From contig NZ_JAGQBX010000002.1 of NCBI RefSeq assembly GCF_024345855.1, positions 49,867 to 113,866 of the forward strand: 64,000 nucleotides of DNA, given 5' to 3'. Below the pieces are notes generated by a model. The model saw only the letters and a list, made by a program, of their open reading frames with translations, was not told the DNA's origin and did not search any database. Source of the DNA: Synechococcus sp. GreenBA-s. Lineage in GTDB: Bacteria; Cyanobacteriota; Cyanobacteriia; PCC-6307; Cyanobiaceae. Positions 24,451-32,768 of the stretch are shown piece by piece (within the stretch, counting starts at the first letter, position 1; each line of letters begins with the position of its first letter). The translations under genes and the position numbers were made by a program.

Positions 24451-25806
24451 TCAGGCGGGCTGCTCGGCTGCCACCGCTGTGCCCTCTCCGGGTTCCCGAG
24501 GAATCACCAGCCGCAGCAGGATCGGAGCCAGGAAGGTGGTGCCAATCACCATCAGCAGGATGGCGGCCTCCAGGGCGGGCGTGAGGATGCCGGCCTGGCT
24601 GCCCAGCCCCAGGAAGATCAGACCCACCTCGCCGCGCGGCATCATCCCCAGGCCCACCACCAGGCGGTTGGTGGGTTCCTTGCTGAGGTAACTCCAACCG
24701 GCGGCCACCTTGCCGGCGATCGCCACCGCCAGCAGGAAAGCGGCCACAACCAGTCCCTCCCGATTGGCCGGGTCCAGGGGGTTGAGCACCGAGAGATCCA
24801 GGCCCGTGCCGATCAACACGAAAAACACGGTGGCAAACAGGGCCACCAGGGGCTTCACCGCCGCGTCGATGTCATGGGTGTGCTTCGAGGCGCTGAGGAT
24901 CAGCCCCGCGGCGAAGGCCCCCAGGGCCGCCTCCAGGCCGATGGCCTGGGCCGCGAAACAGCACACGGTGAGCACCAGGAAGCTGGCCACGGCCACATCG
25001 CCGGGCGCCTTGAGCCGGTCCACCACCCAGTCGAAGGCTGGGGCGGCCTTGCGGCTCAGCACCAGGGCCACCGCCACGAAGACCACCGCCGCCAGACACA
25101 GTTTCAGCACAGGGCCGAGGCTGAAGGAACCGCCACCGACCACCGCCACCACCACCGCCAGGATCACGATGCCGATGATGTCGTCGAGCACGGCGGCGCC
25201 GATCACGATCTGGCCTTCCTTGCGCTTGAGCCACTTCAGCTCGCCGAACACGCTGGCGGTGATGCCGATGGAGGTGGCGGTCATGGCCGCTCCGGCAAAG
25301 ACAGCGGGGATCAGCGGGACATGGAAGAGGAAATACAGGCCGGCGGTCCCCAGGGCAAACGGCAGCACCACCCCAGCCACCGCCACCGTGCTGGCCTGCA
25401 GCCCCACGGCCACGAGTTCATCGAGCTCGCTCTCCAGACCCGTGAGGAACAGCAGCGCAAACAGACCCAGCTGGGACACGGCCTGCAGGCTGGGGAAGGT
25501 TTCGTTGTAGACCTCCTGCACCGCCTCGGGACTGATCTGGGCCAGGGAGCCCACCAGCGAGGTCAGGCTGGCAGCGAGCTGGGCCTGGGTTTCGGGCGGC
25601 ACGATCAGGTGCAGGCCTGAGACACCAATCAGCACCCCGGCCACCAGTTCACCCAGGATGGTGGGCAGCTGCAGCCGCACCATGACTTCAGCGATGGCGC
25701 GGGCGGCGAAGAAGATCACCACAAAACGGCCCACCTGAATCAGGGTTTCCGCCACTTCAAGCTGGTGGGAACTGAACTCCAGGAGAAGCGGGGGGATGGC
25801 GAGCAT
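24451..25806 (-). CDS. Cation:proton antiporter (CPA2/NapA/Kef-like), copy B
   Basis: This 451-residue membrane protein has about 13 helices. GAAVLDDIIGIVILAVVV is the CPA2 ion-binding segment with two aspartates, and FALLFLTGLESELDEL and PRGEVGLIFLGLG are typical family blocks. No C-terminal TrkA-N domain is fused, unlike many Kef systems. It is preceded 81 bases upstream by the second 52-residue microprotein gene and followed by DUF6671. It lies next to sbtA, which needs a Na+ gradient, so a Na+/H+ role is plausible. Confidence 0.9.
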   Translation of the reverse strand: MLAIPPLLLEFSSHQLEVAETLIQVGRFVVIFFAARAIAEVMVRLQLPTILGELVAGVLIGVSGLHLIVPPETQAQLAASLTSLVGSLAQISPEAVQEVYNETFPSLQAVSQLGLFALLFLTGLESELDELVAVGLQASTVAVAGVVLPFALGTAGLYFLFHVPLIPAVFAGAAMTATSIGITASVFGELKWLKRKEGQIVIGAAVLDDIIGIVILAVVVAVVGGGSFSLGPVLKLCLAAVVFVAVALVLSRKAAPAFDWVVDRLKAPGDVAVASFLVLTVCCFAAQAIGLEAALGAFAAGLILSASKHTHDIDAAVKPLVALFATVFFVLIGTGLDLSVLNPLDPANREGLVVAAFLLAVAIAGKVAAGWSYLSKEPTNRLVVGLGMMPRGEVGLIFLGLGSQAGILTPALEAAILLMVIGTTFLAPILLRLVIPREPGEGTAVAAEQPA

Positions 25807-25887
25807 CGCGACCAGACGGGGTTGCGGATTTATAGGGACGGTGACCCTGCCGTTGGGGCGGTGAAGCCGATGAGACCTGGGATCTCC

Positions 25888-26046
25888 CTATCGCCCTGGG
25901 GGGGCATCGATCAGGCCCCGATCCCTGAGTTCCTGCTGAAAAGCCCGCCCCAGCTGGGCCTCAGCACTGTGACGTGACACCTGAGCGAGCAACAGCACGG
26001 TGCGCAGATACAGCCAGCCAAGTCCGACAAGCAGGAGCAGGGTCAT
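25888..26046 (-). CDS. 52-residue membrane microprotein upstream of antiporter, copy B
   Basis: This protein is MTLLLLVGLGWLYLRTVLLL followed by a charged segment EAQLGRAFQQELRDRGLI. It is the same length as the protein at 22173-22331 and identical to it through this segment. One hydrophobic helix is followed by an amphipathic, likely cytoplasmic, tail. It lies 81 bases upstream of antiporter B on the same strand. Conservation between the copies and the repeated context support translation; function is unknown. Confidence 0.7.
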   Translation of the reverse strand: MTLLLLVGLGWLYLRTVLLLAQVSRHSAEAQLGRAFQQELRDRGLIDAPPGR

Positions 26047-26265
26047 GCAGGGCCGCCATGGGGCACGGCGATTATGGGCAGAACGGACCGAAACTGGGTT
26101 GATCCACGGCGACCCATTTTCTGGGAACACTGCCTATGGTTCGGCGCGAGTCGCTTCCCCGTCGGCCCAATCAGGTCACATCCATTACGGAATCAGACCC
26201 AAGCTCGCGGCAAAGCACCTAGCCTCAAGACGACGTAATCTCAACGCACCAAAAGAGGACTTGAC

Positions 26266-27264
26266 TTGACAGACTTCCTCCCTCTCTTCATCGAGCAACT
26301 TCAATCGCCAACCCTAGGCTTTCTGATTGGCGGCATCGTTGTTGCTGCACTTGGAAGCCAGCTGGCCATTCCTGATTCGATCTACAAGTTCATCAGCTTT
26401 TTCCTGCTGATGAAGATCGGATTGACCGGCGGTATCGCGATTCGCAATTCAAACTTCTCCGAAATCATTCTCCCAGCCCTCGGGGCCGTAGGAATTGGCA
26501 TCGTGATCGTCTTGATCAGCCGTTACACGCTGGGCAAACTTCCAGGCATCAGCGTGCCCGACGCCGTTGCCACGGGTGGGCTGTTCGGTGCGGTGAGTGG
26601 TTCCACCCTGGCGGCGGTGCTGCCCCAGCTGGATTCCGCCAAGGTCCCCTACGAGGCCTGGACGGCTGCCCTCTATCCGTTCATGGACATTCCGGCCCTG
26701 GTCGCCGCGATCGTGATGGCCAGCTTGTACATCAGCAAGAAAACCGGCAATACCTCCGAAAAAGTTGAAATCTGGCCGATCATCAAAGAGAGCCTGCAGA
26801 GTTCGGCTGTGACAGCCATGCTCCTGGGCGTAGCCCTTGGCATTCTCACCAAGCCAGAACCCGTGTATGAAAGCTTTTTCAACCCCCTCTCCCGCGGCTT
26901 CCTCGCCGTTCTGATGATCATCATGGGGATGGAGGCTGCCCAGCGCATGAACGAGCTGCGCAAGGTGGCCCAGTGGTTTGCCATCTATGCCTTCATTGCT
27001 CCCATTGTTCATGGCTTCCTGGGTTTCGGTGTTGGCCTGATCCTCCACAAACTCACCGGCTTCAGCATTGGTGGATCGGTGGTTCTGGCCGTGATTGCGG
27101 CATCCAGCTCTGACATCTCTGGCCCACCCACCCTTCGCGCCGGCATTCCTTCGGCCAATCCCTCGGCTTACATCGGCGCCTCTACGGCCATCGGCACCCC
27201 AGTGGCGATCGCGATCTGCATCCCACTGTTCATTGGCATTGCCGAAATGATGCTCGGCCGGTAA
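26266..27264 (+). CDS. sbtA: Sodium-dependent bicarbonate transporter SbtA
   Basis: This 332-residue protein has two inverted sets of helices. The blocks [47 protein letters not shown] and [18 protein letters not shown] are the SbtA core, including the serine/aspartate substrate region. It imports bicarbonate with Na+ across the plasma membrane. The start is a TTG at 26266 with an AGAGG ribosome-binding site at 26254-26258. sbtB follows after 35 bases, so the two are co-transcribed. AT content is higher here than in the flanking genes. Confidence 0.96.
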   Translation: MTDFLPLFIEQLQSPTLGFLIGGIVVAALGSQLAIPDSIYKFISFFLLMKIGLTGGIAIRNSNFSEIILPALGAVGIGIVIVLISRYTLGKLPGISVPDAVATGGLFGAVSGSTLAAVLPQLDSAKVPYEAWTAALYPFMDIPALVAAIVMASLYISKKTGNTSEKVEIWPIIKESLQSSAVTAMLLGVALGILTKPEPVYESFFNPLSRGFLAVLMIIMGMEAAQRMNELRKVAQWFAIYAFIAPIVHGFLGFGVGLILHKLTGFSIGGSVVLAVIAASSSDISGPPTLRAGIPSANPSAYIGASTAIGTPVAIAICIPLFIGIAEMMLGR

Positions 27265-27299
27265 AGGTCTCATCCAAACAACCATTCCCAGGAAAAACC

Positions 27300-27614
27300 A
27301 TGAGTCAACAAGTCTGGAAGCTGGTGATCGTCGCCGAAGAAATCCTCTCCAAAAAACTGACGAAGCTCATCAAGGAGGCCGGCGCAACCGGCTACACCGT
27401 GAATGCAGCCGGTGGAGAAGGAAGCCGTAACGTGCGCTCCACCGGTGAGCCAAGCGTGTCGCACACCCTCTCCAATGTAAAAATCGAAGTGCTGACCGGC
27501 ACCCGCGAGCTGGCAGACAAGATCACCCGCGAGATCGAAGCCAAGTATTACGCCAATTTCTCGATCATCACTTACATCTATCCAGTGGAAGCCCTGCGCG
27601 ACCACAAGTTCTGA
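27300..27614 (+). CDS. sbtB: PII-like regulator of SbtA, SbtB
   Basis: This 104-residue PII-like protein has a ferredoxin-fold core ([20 protein letters not shown]) and a T-loop region with [13 protein letters not shown]. SbtB proteins bind adenyl nucleotides and inhibit SbtA when bicarbonate uptake is not needed. The protein ends RDHKF, so the C-terminal cysteine-bearing loop found in some SbtB proteins is absent. It lies 35 bases after sbtA and is followed by an intrinsic terminator. Confidence 0.94.
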   Translation: MSQQVWKLVIVAEEILSKKLTKLIKEAGATGYTVNAAGGEGSRNVRSTGEPSVSHTLSNVKIEVLTGTRELADKITREIEAKYYANFSIITYIYPVEALRDHKF

Positions 27615-27651
27615 AGTAGCTGCCGACAAGCAACAGCTATTCGCTTTTCTG

Positions 27652-27688
27652 AAGCCCGCTTATGCACCCTTGCATGGGCGGGCTTTTC
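27652..27688 (+). terminator. Intrinsic terminator after sbtAB
   Basis: An eight-base perfect stem AAGCCCGC (27652-27659) pairs with GCGGGCTT (27678-27685) around an 18-base loop and runs into TTTTC. The loop itself contains a small TGCA inverted pair. It sits 37 bases after the sbtB stop and before psiE, so it should end the sbtAB transcript. Confidence 0.75.
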
Positions 27689-27724
27689 TATTGCTTGCCC
27701 CCTTGCCATTTCACCTTCCACACC

Positions 27725-28165
27725 ATGAAGTTTCTCGACGACGATCAATTCCTTAGAGGCATTCACAGCTATGAGCGGCAACTGGCCAAGCTTCTGGCCC
27801 TGGTGCTGGCTGTTGTCATTGGCTTTGCCGTACTCGAACTGGTCGTCGAATCCAGCATCAAGATTGCCCGTATCCAGACGGATTGGTTTGATGGGGGCCT
27901 GATCAAACTGCTCGATCGACTGCTGATGATTTTCATTGCCCTGGAAGTTCTCCAGAACGTCACGGCCTATCTTCGTGATCAGGTCGTACAGATCGAACTG
28001 GTGCTGCTGACGGCCCTGACGGCCGTGGCCAGAAAAGTGATCGTTCTACCGCCAGGCACGGAAAGCAAACCCCAGCTCATGGCGGGATTTGGGGTGATTG
28101 TGGTGGGCCTGGCTGCCGCCTATTGGCTGGTCAAACGGGCCAGACAGGATCAGCAACCAGCCTGA
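27725..28165 (+). CDS. PsiE-like phosphate-starvation-inducible membrane protein
   Basis: This 146-residue protein has four hydrophobic helices. YERQLAKLLALVLAVVIGFAVLELV, LLDRLLMIFIALEVLQNVTAYL and an internal TAVARKVIVLP match the PsiE-like membrane family common next to cyanobacterial sbtAB. The ATG at 27725 follows directly after the sbtB terminator region, so it may be read through or have its own promoter. The specific function is unknown. Confidence 0.78.
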   Translation: MKFLDDDQFLRGIHSYERQLAKLLALVLAVVIGFAVLELVVESSIKIARIQTDWFDGGLIKLLDRLLMIFIALEVLQNVTAYLRDQVVQIELVLLTALTAVARKVIVLPPGTESKPQLMAGFGVIVVGLAAAYWLVKRARQDQQPA

Positions 28166-28179
28166 TCCAGGCCCAACGA

Positions 28180-28328
28180 CAGCCTGGGCCATGGGGACAG
28201 GACCCCAACCTGGAGCAGCTGGCAGCTGCCACGGGGCTCACGGGCCTGGAGATCCGCGCCGCAGCGATGGCGACCTGGCCGCTGTGAAGGATCTCTCCGA
28301 GCGGGTCGTCGATGAGCTGGAGGCCTGA
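28180..28328 (+). pseudogene. Decayed sigma-70 factor remnant
   Basis: Frame 1 (28180 on) reads QDPNLEQLAAATGLTGLEIR, matching region 3 of the sigma factor at 22616 (RAPSVAELADATGLKPLDIR). After a deletion the frame changes and 28278-28328 reads AAVKDLSERVVDELEA and stop, matching that sigma factor's C-terminus AAVKDLSERVIDYLEA. The 5' two thirds and region 4 are missing. The remnant is followed by a DUF6671 gene in the same order and orientation as the intact copy, which shows a duplicated segment that decayed. Confidence 0.8.
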
Positions 28329-28332
28329 TTCC

Positions 28333-29199
28333 TCAGGGGTTGCAATAGGGACAGTGGGCGGGATCGGCGGCCATGAGCCGGTCCCGCCTGGGGAGAAGCT
28401 CGCGGTGGCTGCAGGCCACACAGCCGAACTCCTCCAGCTGCACCAGCTCCGTAGCCAGGCCACAGGCCCGGCAGGGCAAACCGGCACGGGTGGCCACCAG
28501 GCCCCAGCCCGGTGCATCGCAGGCCGGGCAAGTGGCCCCCACCCGCCGTACTAGCCGAAAGGCGAGGCGCCGGATCGTCGCCATGCGGGTGGGATTGCAG
28601 TGGGCCCGCATGTCCGTTTCCAGCCAGGCCAGGCCCAGGGGGGAGCGGTCCACAGCCATGGCCATCCAGGCCGCCAGCTCGGCGGACCCGCGCACCCCCT
28701 TGGCCAGCCAGGGCGCTGGCTCGGAGCCCTCACCGGCATGGGGCCGGACCATCACGGCGTGGGAGGGAAACCCAACTTGGCGCAGCCAGGAGGCGCAGGT
28801 CTCGGGATCGGCTCCCGTGCAGGAGCTGAAGTTGGTCTGGCTGCACAGCATCGGCTCGCTGATCACGAAGCCGTCGCGTCGATCCACCAGCGTGAGCCAC
28901 TCCTGGCCGATGGCCAGAAAGGGAACCACGGGATGGGGGCCGAAGGAACCCTCACTGGCGATGCCGAGGTCGAGGCCCAGGGCCTCGAGGGCCGCCTCGG
29001 CCTTGCGGCGGCAGGTGGTGGGGGCGTCGTCGGGCCTGGCCTGCTCACCGGAAAAGCTGCCGAACCGGTCGGTGTTCACCTCGACGGCGTGGCGGAGGGT
29101 GAGGCCCAGGCCGTGCCGGAGCGGCCGGGCCAGGACCCGCTGCTTGCCGTGCTGCGTGGCCAGGGCGATCAGACGGCCGGAATAGTGGCGGAACGACAA
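28333..29199 (-). CDS. DUF6671 zinc-ribbon-like protein, copy 2
   Basis: This 288-residue paralogue of the protein at 23592-24446 shares the GPHP(A/V)VP(L/F)LA(V/I)GQE block and an almost identical last 80 residues, including the three CxxC pairs. The N-terminal half is more diverged, so the 3' end is either under stronger constraint or has undergone gene conversion. The start codon is TTG at 29199. It probably survived a segmental duplication that left its sigma partner a pseudogene. Confidence 0.77.
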   Translation of the reverse strand: MSFRHYSGRLIALATQHGKQRVLARPLRHGLGLTLRHAVEVNTDRFGSFSGEQARPDDAPTTCRRKAEAALEALGLDLGIASEGSFGPHPVVPFLAIGQEWLTLVDRRDGFVISEPMLCSQTNFSSCTGADPETCASWLRQVGFPSHAVMVRPHAGEGSEPAPWLAKGVRGSAELAAWMAMAVDRSPLGLAWLETDMRAHCNPTRMATIRRLAFRLVRRVGATCPACDAPGWGLVATRAGLPCRACGLATELVQLEEFGCVACSHRELLPRRDRLMAADPAHCPYCNP

Positions 29200-29550
29200 G
29201 CCGGTGGCAGGCGGATGGTAGGAAGAGACTAGAAAACGTCCCGTGAATCTGGTCTACCCGTGCCAACCGATGGGGAACAAAACCGTGGGCAACCGGGAGG
29301 AAAAGGCCGCCAGCCTTGAAGGCCAGCGGACCAGGATCTCCAGGACGACGAAACACTAGGGAGGAGCCGCGAGGGGTGGTTCGAGATTCCACAACAGGCC
29401 GATGTCGTGGTGTTGACAGCCCGGAGGCGGTGTCCCATCACCTGCTCTGATCGGGGTGATGACGGAATCTGGGGGCCCAGGCACCCAAACGGCAGCGCCC
29501 CCATCCTTTGCTTAGGCAGAACCCTCGGGGGGAGAGCATCCCCAGACGTG
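29200..29550. other. Intergenic region with long inverted repeat arm
   Basis: This region of about 350 bases lies between the DUF6671 copy and the Crp-type gene and has no convincing ORF. It holds the left arm of a 15-base perfect inverted repeat (29244-29258), whose right arm is at 29553-29567 inside the start of the regulator gene. It is likely to contain the promoter of the regulator. Confidence 0.5.
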
Positions 29551-29567
29551 ATGGGTAGACCAGATTC
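29244..29567. repeat. 15-base inverted repeat pair spanning 324 bases
   Basis: GAATCTGGTCTACCC (29244-29258) and its exact reverse complement (29553-29567) are separated by 294 bases. No flanking target duplication is evident. It may be the ends of a small non-autonomous element or paired operator sites for the adjacent regulator. Confidence 0.55.
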
Positions 29568-30165
29568 CTGTGATCGCGCCACGGGCGTAGGACCAGACCG
29601 CCAGCTGAGGCTGACCCTTCGGGCAGGAGAATGCCTGCCCACCAATCTCTGCTGGCTGATCGATGACGGCTATCTGATGCTGTCGGGCTGGCAGCCGCCC
29701 ACCGAGATCGCCACCCTCGGCATCTGGGGCCCGGGATCCATGGTGGTGCCCTCCATGCTGGCTGGCGGAACGCTACAGCTCACCTCCCTGTCCTCGGTGC
29801 AGGTGGAGGAGTGGATCCCGTCGGTCGACGAGCGGCAGCAGTTCCAGGGCGAACAGCTGCAGCAACTCACCAATCTGCTGCTGTTCTCGCGCATCCGGCC
29901 GGCGGAGGAGCGGCTCTTCCATCTCCTGCTCTGGCTGGGACGACGGTTCGGCCGGGTCAGTAGCCGCGGGGTGAGCCTGTCGTTCGTGGCCATGAATCTC
30001 ACCCACCAGCATCTGGCCGACATCTCCGGCCTCACCCGCGTCACGGTGACCAAGGCCCTCACCAGGTTCCGCAAGGAGGGGCGGCTGATCCGTGAGGGCG
30101 AGGACGAGCTGTTGCGTCCGGACCACTGCAACCCAACAGCCTGCAATCAGGCCCCCGGGACATGA
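29551..30165 (+). CDS. Crp/Fnr-family transcriptional regulator
   Basis: This protein of about 204 residues has a beta-rich N-terminal sensor part and a helical dimerisation region (EERLFHLLLWLGRRFG). A winged helix follows, in which NLTHQHLADISGLTRVTVTK is the Crp helix-turn-helix with the recognition helix SGLTRVTVTKAL. The sensor domain is shortened and lacks a recognisable cAMP phosphate-binding motif. The ATG at 29551 lies inside an inverted repeat arm, so the true start may be later. It sits just upstream of cmpA in the same direction and may control that operon (inference). Confidence 0.8.
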   Translation: MGRPDSCDRATGVGPDRQLRLTLRAGECLPTNLCWLIDDGYLMLSGWQPPTEIATLGIWGPGSMVVPSMLAGGTLQLTSLSSVQVEEWIPSVDERQQFQGEQLQQLTNLLLFSRIRPAEERLFHLLLWLGRRFGRVSSRGVSLSFVAMNLTHQHLADISGLTRVTVTKALTRFRKEGRLIREGEDELLRPDHCNPTACNQAPGT

Positions 30166-30324
30166 GCAGCCACCAGCTGTGGCCAACGGCTCCGGCGACA
30201 GATAACCGCCACTTATCAACACAGTCAGATCCGTTGCAGGACCAGCCTCCCCAAGGCCGCAGAACCAGCCCCTAACGTTCCGGGACCTCCGGATTCACGG
30301 AGTTCAGATCATCCCGTTCTGCCT

Positions 30325-30387
30325 CAGTCACTGCCCCTAAGACTAGTTCCATTCATTCACTTTCAAGGTCAGTCACTAGGACTAACC
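30325..30387 (+). promoter_or_regulatory. Possible operator/promoter region of cmp operon
   Basis: The octamer CAGTCACT occurs at 30325-30332 and 30370-30377, each followed within a few bases by a related ACTAG/GACTA sequence (30336-30350 and 30374-30387). The sequence is less GC-rich than its surroundings and lies 45-110 bases upstream of the cmpA ATG. It could be a repeated protein-binding site. The core promoter is not clear. Confidence 0.35.
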
Positions 30388-30432
30388 TTCGCTTTCCAGC
30401 GCCGATTCTTCCTTCACCGAATCAGAGTCTCC

Positions 30433-31785
30433 ATGACCAAGCGTCGCACCTTCCTGGCCCTGATCGCTGGGACCCTCTCCAGCTCCCTCCTGCTGGCCGG
30501 CTGCCTGGGCAATCCACCCAGCAAGACTGGCGCGGGAGCTGCCTCCGGCAGCGCTCCCCAGGCCGCCGTCAACAGCCAGGCGTCCAGTCAACTGGAAACG
30601 AGCACGATCAGCCTGGGCTTTGTGCCCATTCTTGAGGCCGCGCCGCTGGTGATTGGCCTGGAGAAGGGCTTCTTTGCCAAGCACGGGCTGGACGTGAAGC
30701 TCAGCAAGCAGGCCAGCTGGTCGGCCGCGCGCGACAACGTGGTGCTCGGCGCCAGCGGCGGTGGCATCGACGGCGGCCAGTGGCAGCTGCCCATGCCCCA
30801 GATGATCAGCGAAGGCGCCATCACCAACGGCAAGAAGGTGCCGATGACGATCCTGGCCATGCTGATGAGCCAGGGCAACGGCATCGCCGCAGCGAACTCC
30901 GTCAAGGATGGCAATCTGACTTACAACCTCAAAGCGTCCTCCCCGAACTTCTTCACAGCCTTCAACCAGAAGGAGGGTCGCAAGTTCCGGGCCGCCTACA
31001 CCTTCCCGAAGGCCAACCAGGACATCTGGATCCGCTACTGGCTCGCCGCCGGTGGCGTGAACCCCAACAAGGACGTGGAACTGCTGACGGTGCCGGCGCC
31101 GGAAACCCTGCAGGGAATGAAGAACGGCACGATGGAGGCCTTCTCCACGGGTGATCCCTGGCCCTCCCGCATCGCCAAGGACAACGTGGGCTACCTGGCC
31201 GCCACCACCGCGCAGATCTGGAAAGTGCATCCCGAGGAGTACCTCGCTGTGAGGTCTGACTGGGTCGACAAGCATCCGAAGGCCGCCGTTGCCCTGCTGA
31301 AAGGCCTGATCGAAGCCCAGATGTGGATCGACAAGCCAGAGAACAAGGACGAAGCCGCGAAGATCCTCAGCTCGCGCAAGTGGTACAACGTGCCGCTGCC
31401 TGTTCTGCAGCAATCGTTCAAGGGGCAATACAAGATCGGCGCCAACGGCACCCCTGAAACCGATCCCAAGATGGGCCCGCTCTACTGGAGCAGCGATCGC
31501 GGTGTGATCTCGTACCCCTACAAGAGCCTGACGCTGTGGTTCCTGCTGGAATCCCTGCGCTGGAAGTTCTATCCCGGCACAGTCGACACGATCCAGCAGG
31601 CCGAAGCGATCAACAACAGAGTTGTGCGTGACGACCTCTGGCTCAAGGCCGCCAAGGAGCTGGGTCTGCCAGCCACGGACATTCCCACATCGCCCAGCCG
31701 CGGCAAGGAGACCTTCTTCGACGGCACGGTCTACGATCCCGCCAACCCTCAGGCCTATCTCGACAGCCTGAAGATCAAGGGTTGA
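30433..31785 (+). CDS. cmpA: ABC bicarbonate transporter, substrate-binding lipoprotein (CmpA-like)
   Basis: This 450-residue lipoprotein has signal sequence and lipobox LLAGC with the lipidated cysteine at 24. It belongs to the NrtA/CmpA family. GGIDGGQWQLPMPQ and TFPKANQDIWIRYW agree with CmpA as I remember it, whereas NrtA has GGIDGAHI and FPGGTHD; this favours bicarbonate over nitrate. It should capture bicarbonate at the outer face of the plasma membrane. The cluster context (sbtAB, NDH-1MS', carboxysome) supports it. The ATG follows TCTCC with no clear Shine-Dalgarno sequence. Confidence 0.82.
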   Translation: MTKRRTFLALIAGTLSSSLLLAGCLGNPPSKTGAGAASGSAPQAAVNSQASSQLETSTISLGFVPILEAAPLVIGLEKGFFAKHGLDVKLSKQASWSAARDNVVLGASGGGIDGGQWQLPMPQMISEGAITNGKKVPMTILAMLMSQGNGIAAANSVKDGNLTYNLKASSPNFFTAFNQKEGRKFRAAYTFPKANQDIWIRYWLAAGGVNPNKDVELLTVPAPETLQGMKNGTMEAFSTGDPWPSRIAKDNVGYLAATTAQIWKVHPEEYLAVRSDWVDKHPKAAVALLKGLIEAQMWIDKPENKDEAAKILSSRKWYNVPLPVLQQSFKGQYKIGANGTPETDPKMGPLYWSSDRGVISYPYKSLTLWFLLESLRWKFYPGTVDTIQQAEAINNRVVRDDLWLKAAKELGLPATDIPTSPSRGKETFFDGTVYDPANPQAYLDSLKIKG

Positions 31786-31854
31786 TCCCAGCACCTCAGG
31801 CCCCGAAGGGTGCCCGGCGGATCCTCTGAGCGCGCGGGCACCGATTCCAGATTT

Positions 31855-31889
31855 CTCTCCACTCTCCAGTTTCCAGTTTCCACTCTCCA
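31855..31889 (+). repeat. Heptanucleotide tandem repeat between cmpA and cmpB
   Basis: Five consecutive 7-base units follow the pattern CTCTCCA, CTCTCCA, GTTTCCA, GTTTCCA, CTCTCCA. The tract is pyrimidine-rich and ends 12 bases before the cmpB ATG. It resembles the short tandem heptanucleotide repeats known from cyanobacterial genomes. It may affect translation or mRNA structure between the two genes. Confidence 0.75.
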
Positions 31890-31901
31890 GGACCTCTCTC
31901 C

Positions 31902-32723
31902 ATGTCCCCTGCACCCAGCTCCGGCTTTCACCTCGGCCAGTGGTGGAAGCGCAACCGCAAGTCGATCCTCCCCCCGATTTTCGGCATCGGTGGCTTCCTG
32001 ATCTTCTGGCAGCTGAGCTCCAGCCTCGGGCTGACCAAACTCTCCGGGCCCCTGAGCCTCTGGACCGAAGAGCGCACCCGCGAACTGCTGCTCTATCCCT
32101 TCTTCGATCGGGGCGGGTTGGACAAGGGCCTGTTCTTGCACACGATGAGCAGCCTCAGCCGCGTGGCCCTGGGCTACTCCCTGGCCGCGGTGATCGGCAT
32201 CGCCGTGGGCATTGCCGTGGGGCTGAACAAGGGGCTGAACCGCGCCTTCGATCCCCTCTTCCAGTTCCTGCGCATGGTGGCCCCCCTGGCCTGGGTTCCC
32301 ATCGCCCTGGTGATGTTCCAGCAGAACCAGCCGGCCGCCATCTTCGTGATCTTCATCACATCGATCTGGCCCATTCTGATCAACACGGCTGAAGGTGTCC
32401 GCCAGATTCCCCAGGATTACCGCAATGTGGCGCTGGTGCTGCAGATGTCCAAAAAGCGCTTCTTCACGAAGATCCTGATCCCCTCGACCCTGCCCTACAT
32501 CTTCACCGGCCTGCGCATTTCCATCGGCCTGGCCTGGCTGGCGATCATCGCCGCCGAGATCGTGATGCCCGGAACCCCCGGCATCGGCTTCTTCATCTGG
32601 GATGCCAACCAAAACGGCTATGTGTCCGACATCGTGCTGGGCGTGATCTGGATCGGCGCCATCGGCCTGATTCTCGATCGCTTGATGGCCTGGCTGCAGA
32701 CCCGCATCTCCTCGAGCCGCTGA
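31902..32723 (+). CDS. cmpB: ABC bicarbonate transporter permease (CmpB-like)
   Basis: This 273-residue permease has about six membrane helices. The EAA loop is EGVRQIPQDYRNVALVLQMSKKRFF followed by IPSTLPYIFTGLR, which contacts the ATPase subunits. It is the membrane channel of the Cmp/Nrt-type transporter. It lies 116 bases after cmpA and 45 bases before cmpC. As for the other operon genes, the ATG is preceded by CTCTCC rather than a purine-rich ribosome site. Confidence 0.85.
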   Translation: MSPAPSSGFHLGQWWKRNRKSILPPIFGIGGFLIFWQLSSSLGLTKLSGPLSLWTEERTRELLLYPFFDRGGLDKGLFLHTMSSLSRVALGYSLAAVIGIAVGIAVGLNKGLNRAFDPLFQFLRMVAPLAWVPIALVMFQQNQPAAIFVIFITSIWPILINTAEGVRQIPQDYRNVALVLQMSKKRFFTKILIPSTLPYIFTGLRISIGLAWLAIIAAEIVMPGTPGIGFFIWDANQNGYVSDIVLGVIWIGAIGLILDRLMAWLQTRISSSR

Positions 32724-32768
32724 GCCGGATCGTCTGACCACCTGCACCCCGTTCTCTCCAACCACGCC

